Below are positions 13,769 through 13,814 of a stretch of 13,814 nt of DNA, in pieces. Under the pieces are notes generated by a model that was not told the origin of the DNA, made no database searches, and saw nothing but the letters and a program-made list of their open reading frames with translations. The position numbers and the translations under genes are program-made. Origin of the DNA: Kiritimatiellia bacterium (GTDB lineage: Bacteria > Verrucomicrobiota > Kiritimatiellia > RFP12 > UBA1067); contig JAFRBA010000265.1 in NCBI GenBank assembly GCA_017405115.1, forward strand, positions 1 through 13,814, read 5' to 3'. Each line of letters begins with the position of its first letter. Within the stretch, counting starts at the first letter, position 1.

Positions 13769-13814
13769 ACTGGGACAACGGGCATCTTGCCCGTTGATAT
13801 TTTTACCGCAGAGA
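13769..13814 (+). repeat. Palindromic repeat, copy 2 (hairpin plus T-run)
   Basis: Second copy of the 13685-13732 unit, with the same 9-bp stem, then ATATTTTT and CGCAGAGA. It reaches the window edge, so further copies may follow. The two copies are spaced 84 nt start to start. Confidence 0.75.

Noticed and set aside
1..13814. tRNA, rRNA, integrase, transposase or att-type direct repeats marking an island
   Set aside because: None could be recognised on either strand, so island status is argued only from promoter types and gene content.

Overview
The window is 13.8 kb of GC-rich bacterial DNA in which essentially every supportable gene lies on the minus strand, so the genes are read from right to left. 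Palindromic GC-rich intergenic repeats at the right end, and the mix of genes, are reminiscent of PVC-group genomes (Kiritimatiellota, Lentisphaerota or Verrucomicrobiota). That assignment is a weak impression: there is no rRNA or housekeeping marker to settle it.

Layout in transcription order. (1) 13814-13578: intergenic repeats, including two copies of a perfect hairpin followed by a T-run. (2) 13518-12309: a two-gene unit, a 155-aa two-helix membrane protein and a 236-aa glycine/alanine-rich membrane protein with a possible TerB-like helical domain. (3) 12169-10446: a MoaA-like radical SAM enzyme, a GreA/GreB-like protein and a 62-aa small protein. (4) 10356-1467: a tight three-gene operon, which is the main item of interest. 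It encodes a 934-aa protein with a DUF3800-like (RNase H-fold) core and a helical-repeat C-terminus, a 1245-aa SF1 helicase carrying a six-fold CxxCxG DnaJ-type zinc region and a coiled-coil insertion, and a 754-aa phospholipase-D-type nuclease with two HKD motifs. (5) 1401-1064: a broken plus-strand P-loop gene behind a perfect 8-bp inverted repeat. (6) 854-424: a 70-aa hydrophobic protein and a 64-aa small protein paralogous to the 62-aa protein of block 3. (7) 384-1: a promoter, an 18-codon leader-like ORF, a hairpin carrying a Shine-Dalgarno sequence in its loop, and an open frame leaving the window.

Two themes emerge. First, blocks 2, 3, 6 and 7 each begin with the same bipartite element on the minus strand, GGAAA(A/T)-N16-TTAT(A/T)C. 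Its GGAA upstream box and fixed 16-nt spacer look like an alternative (ECF-like) sigma-factor promoter. The small membrane proteins, the TerB-like protein, the radical SAM enzyme and the Gre-like protein may therefore form one stress regulon. Second, the large three-gene operon has a different, extended -10 promoter and sits between the two small-protein paralogs, as if it were cargo placed inside that regulon. A sensor or nuclease, a helicase and a PLD nuclease together resemble the logic of anti-phage systems. I cannot match this exact trio to a named system from memory, and I could not search.
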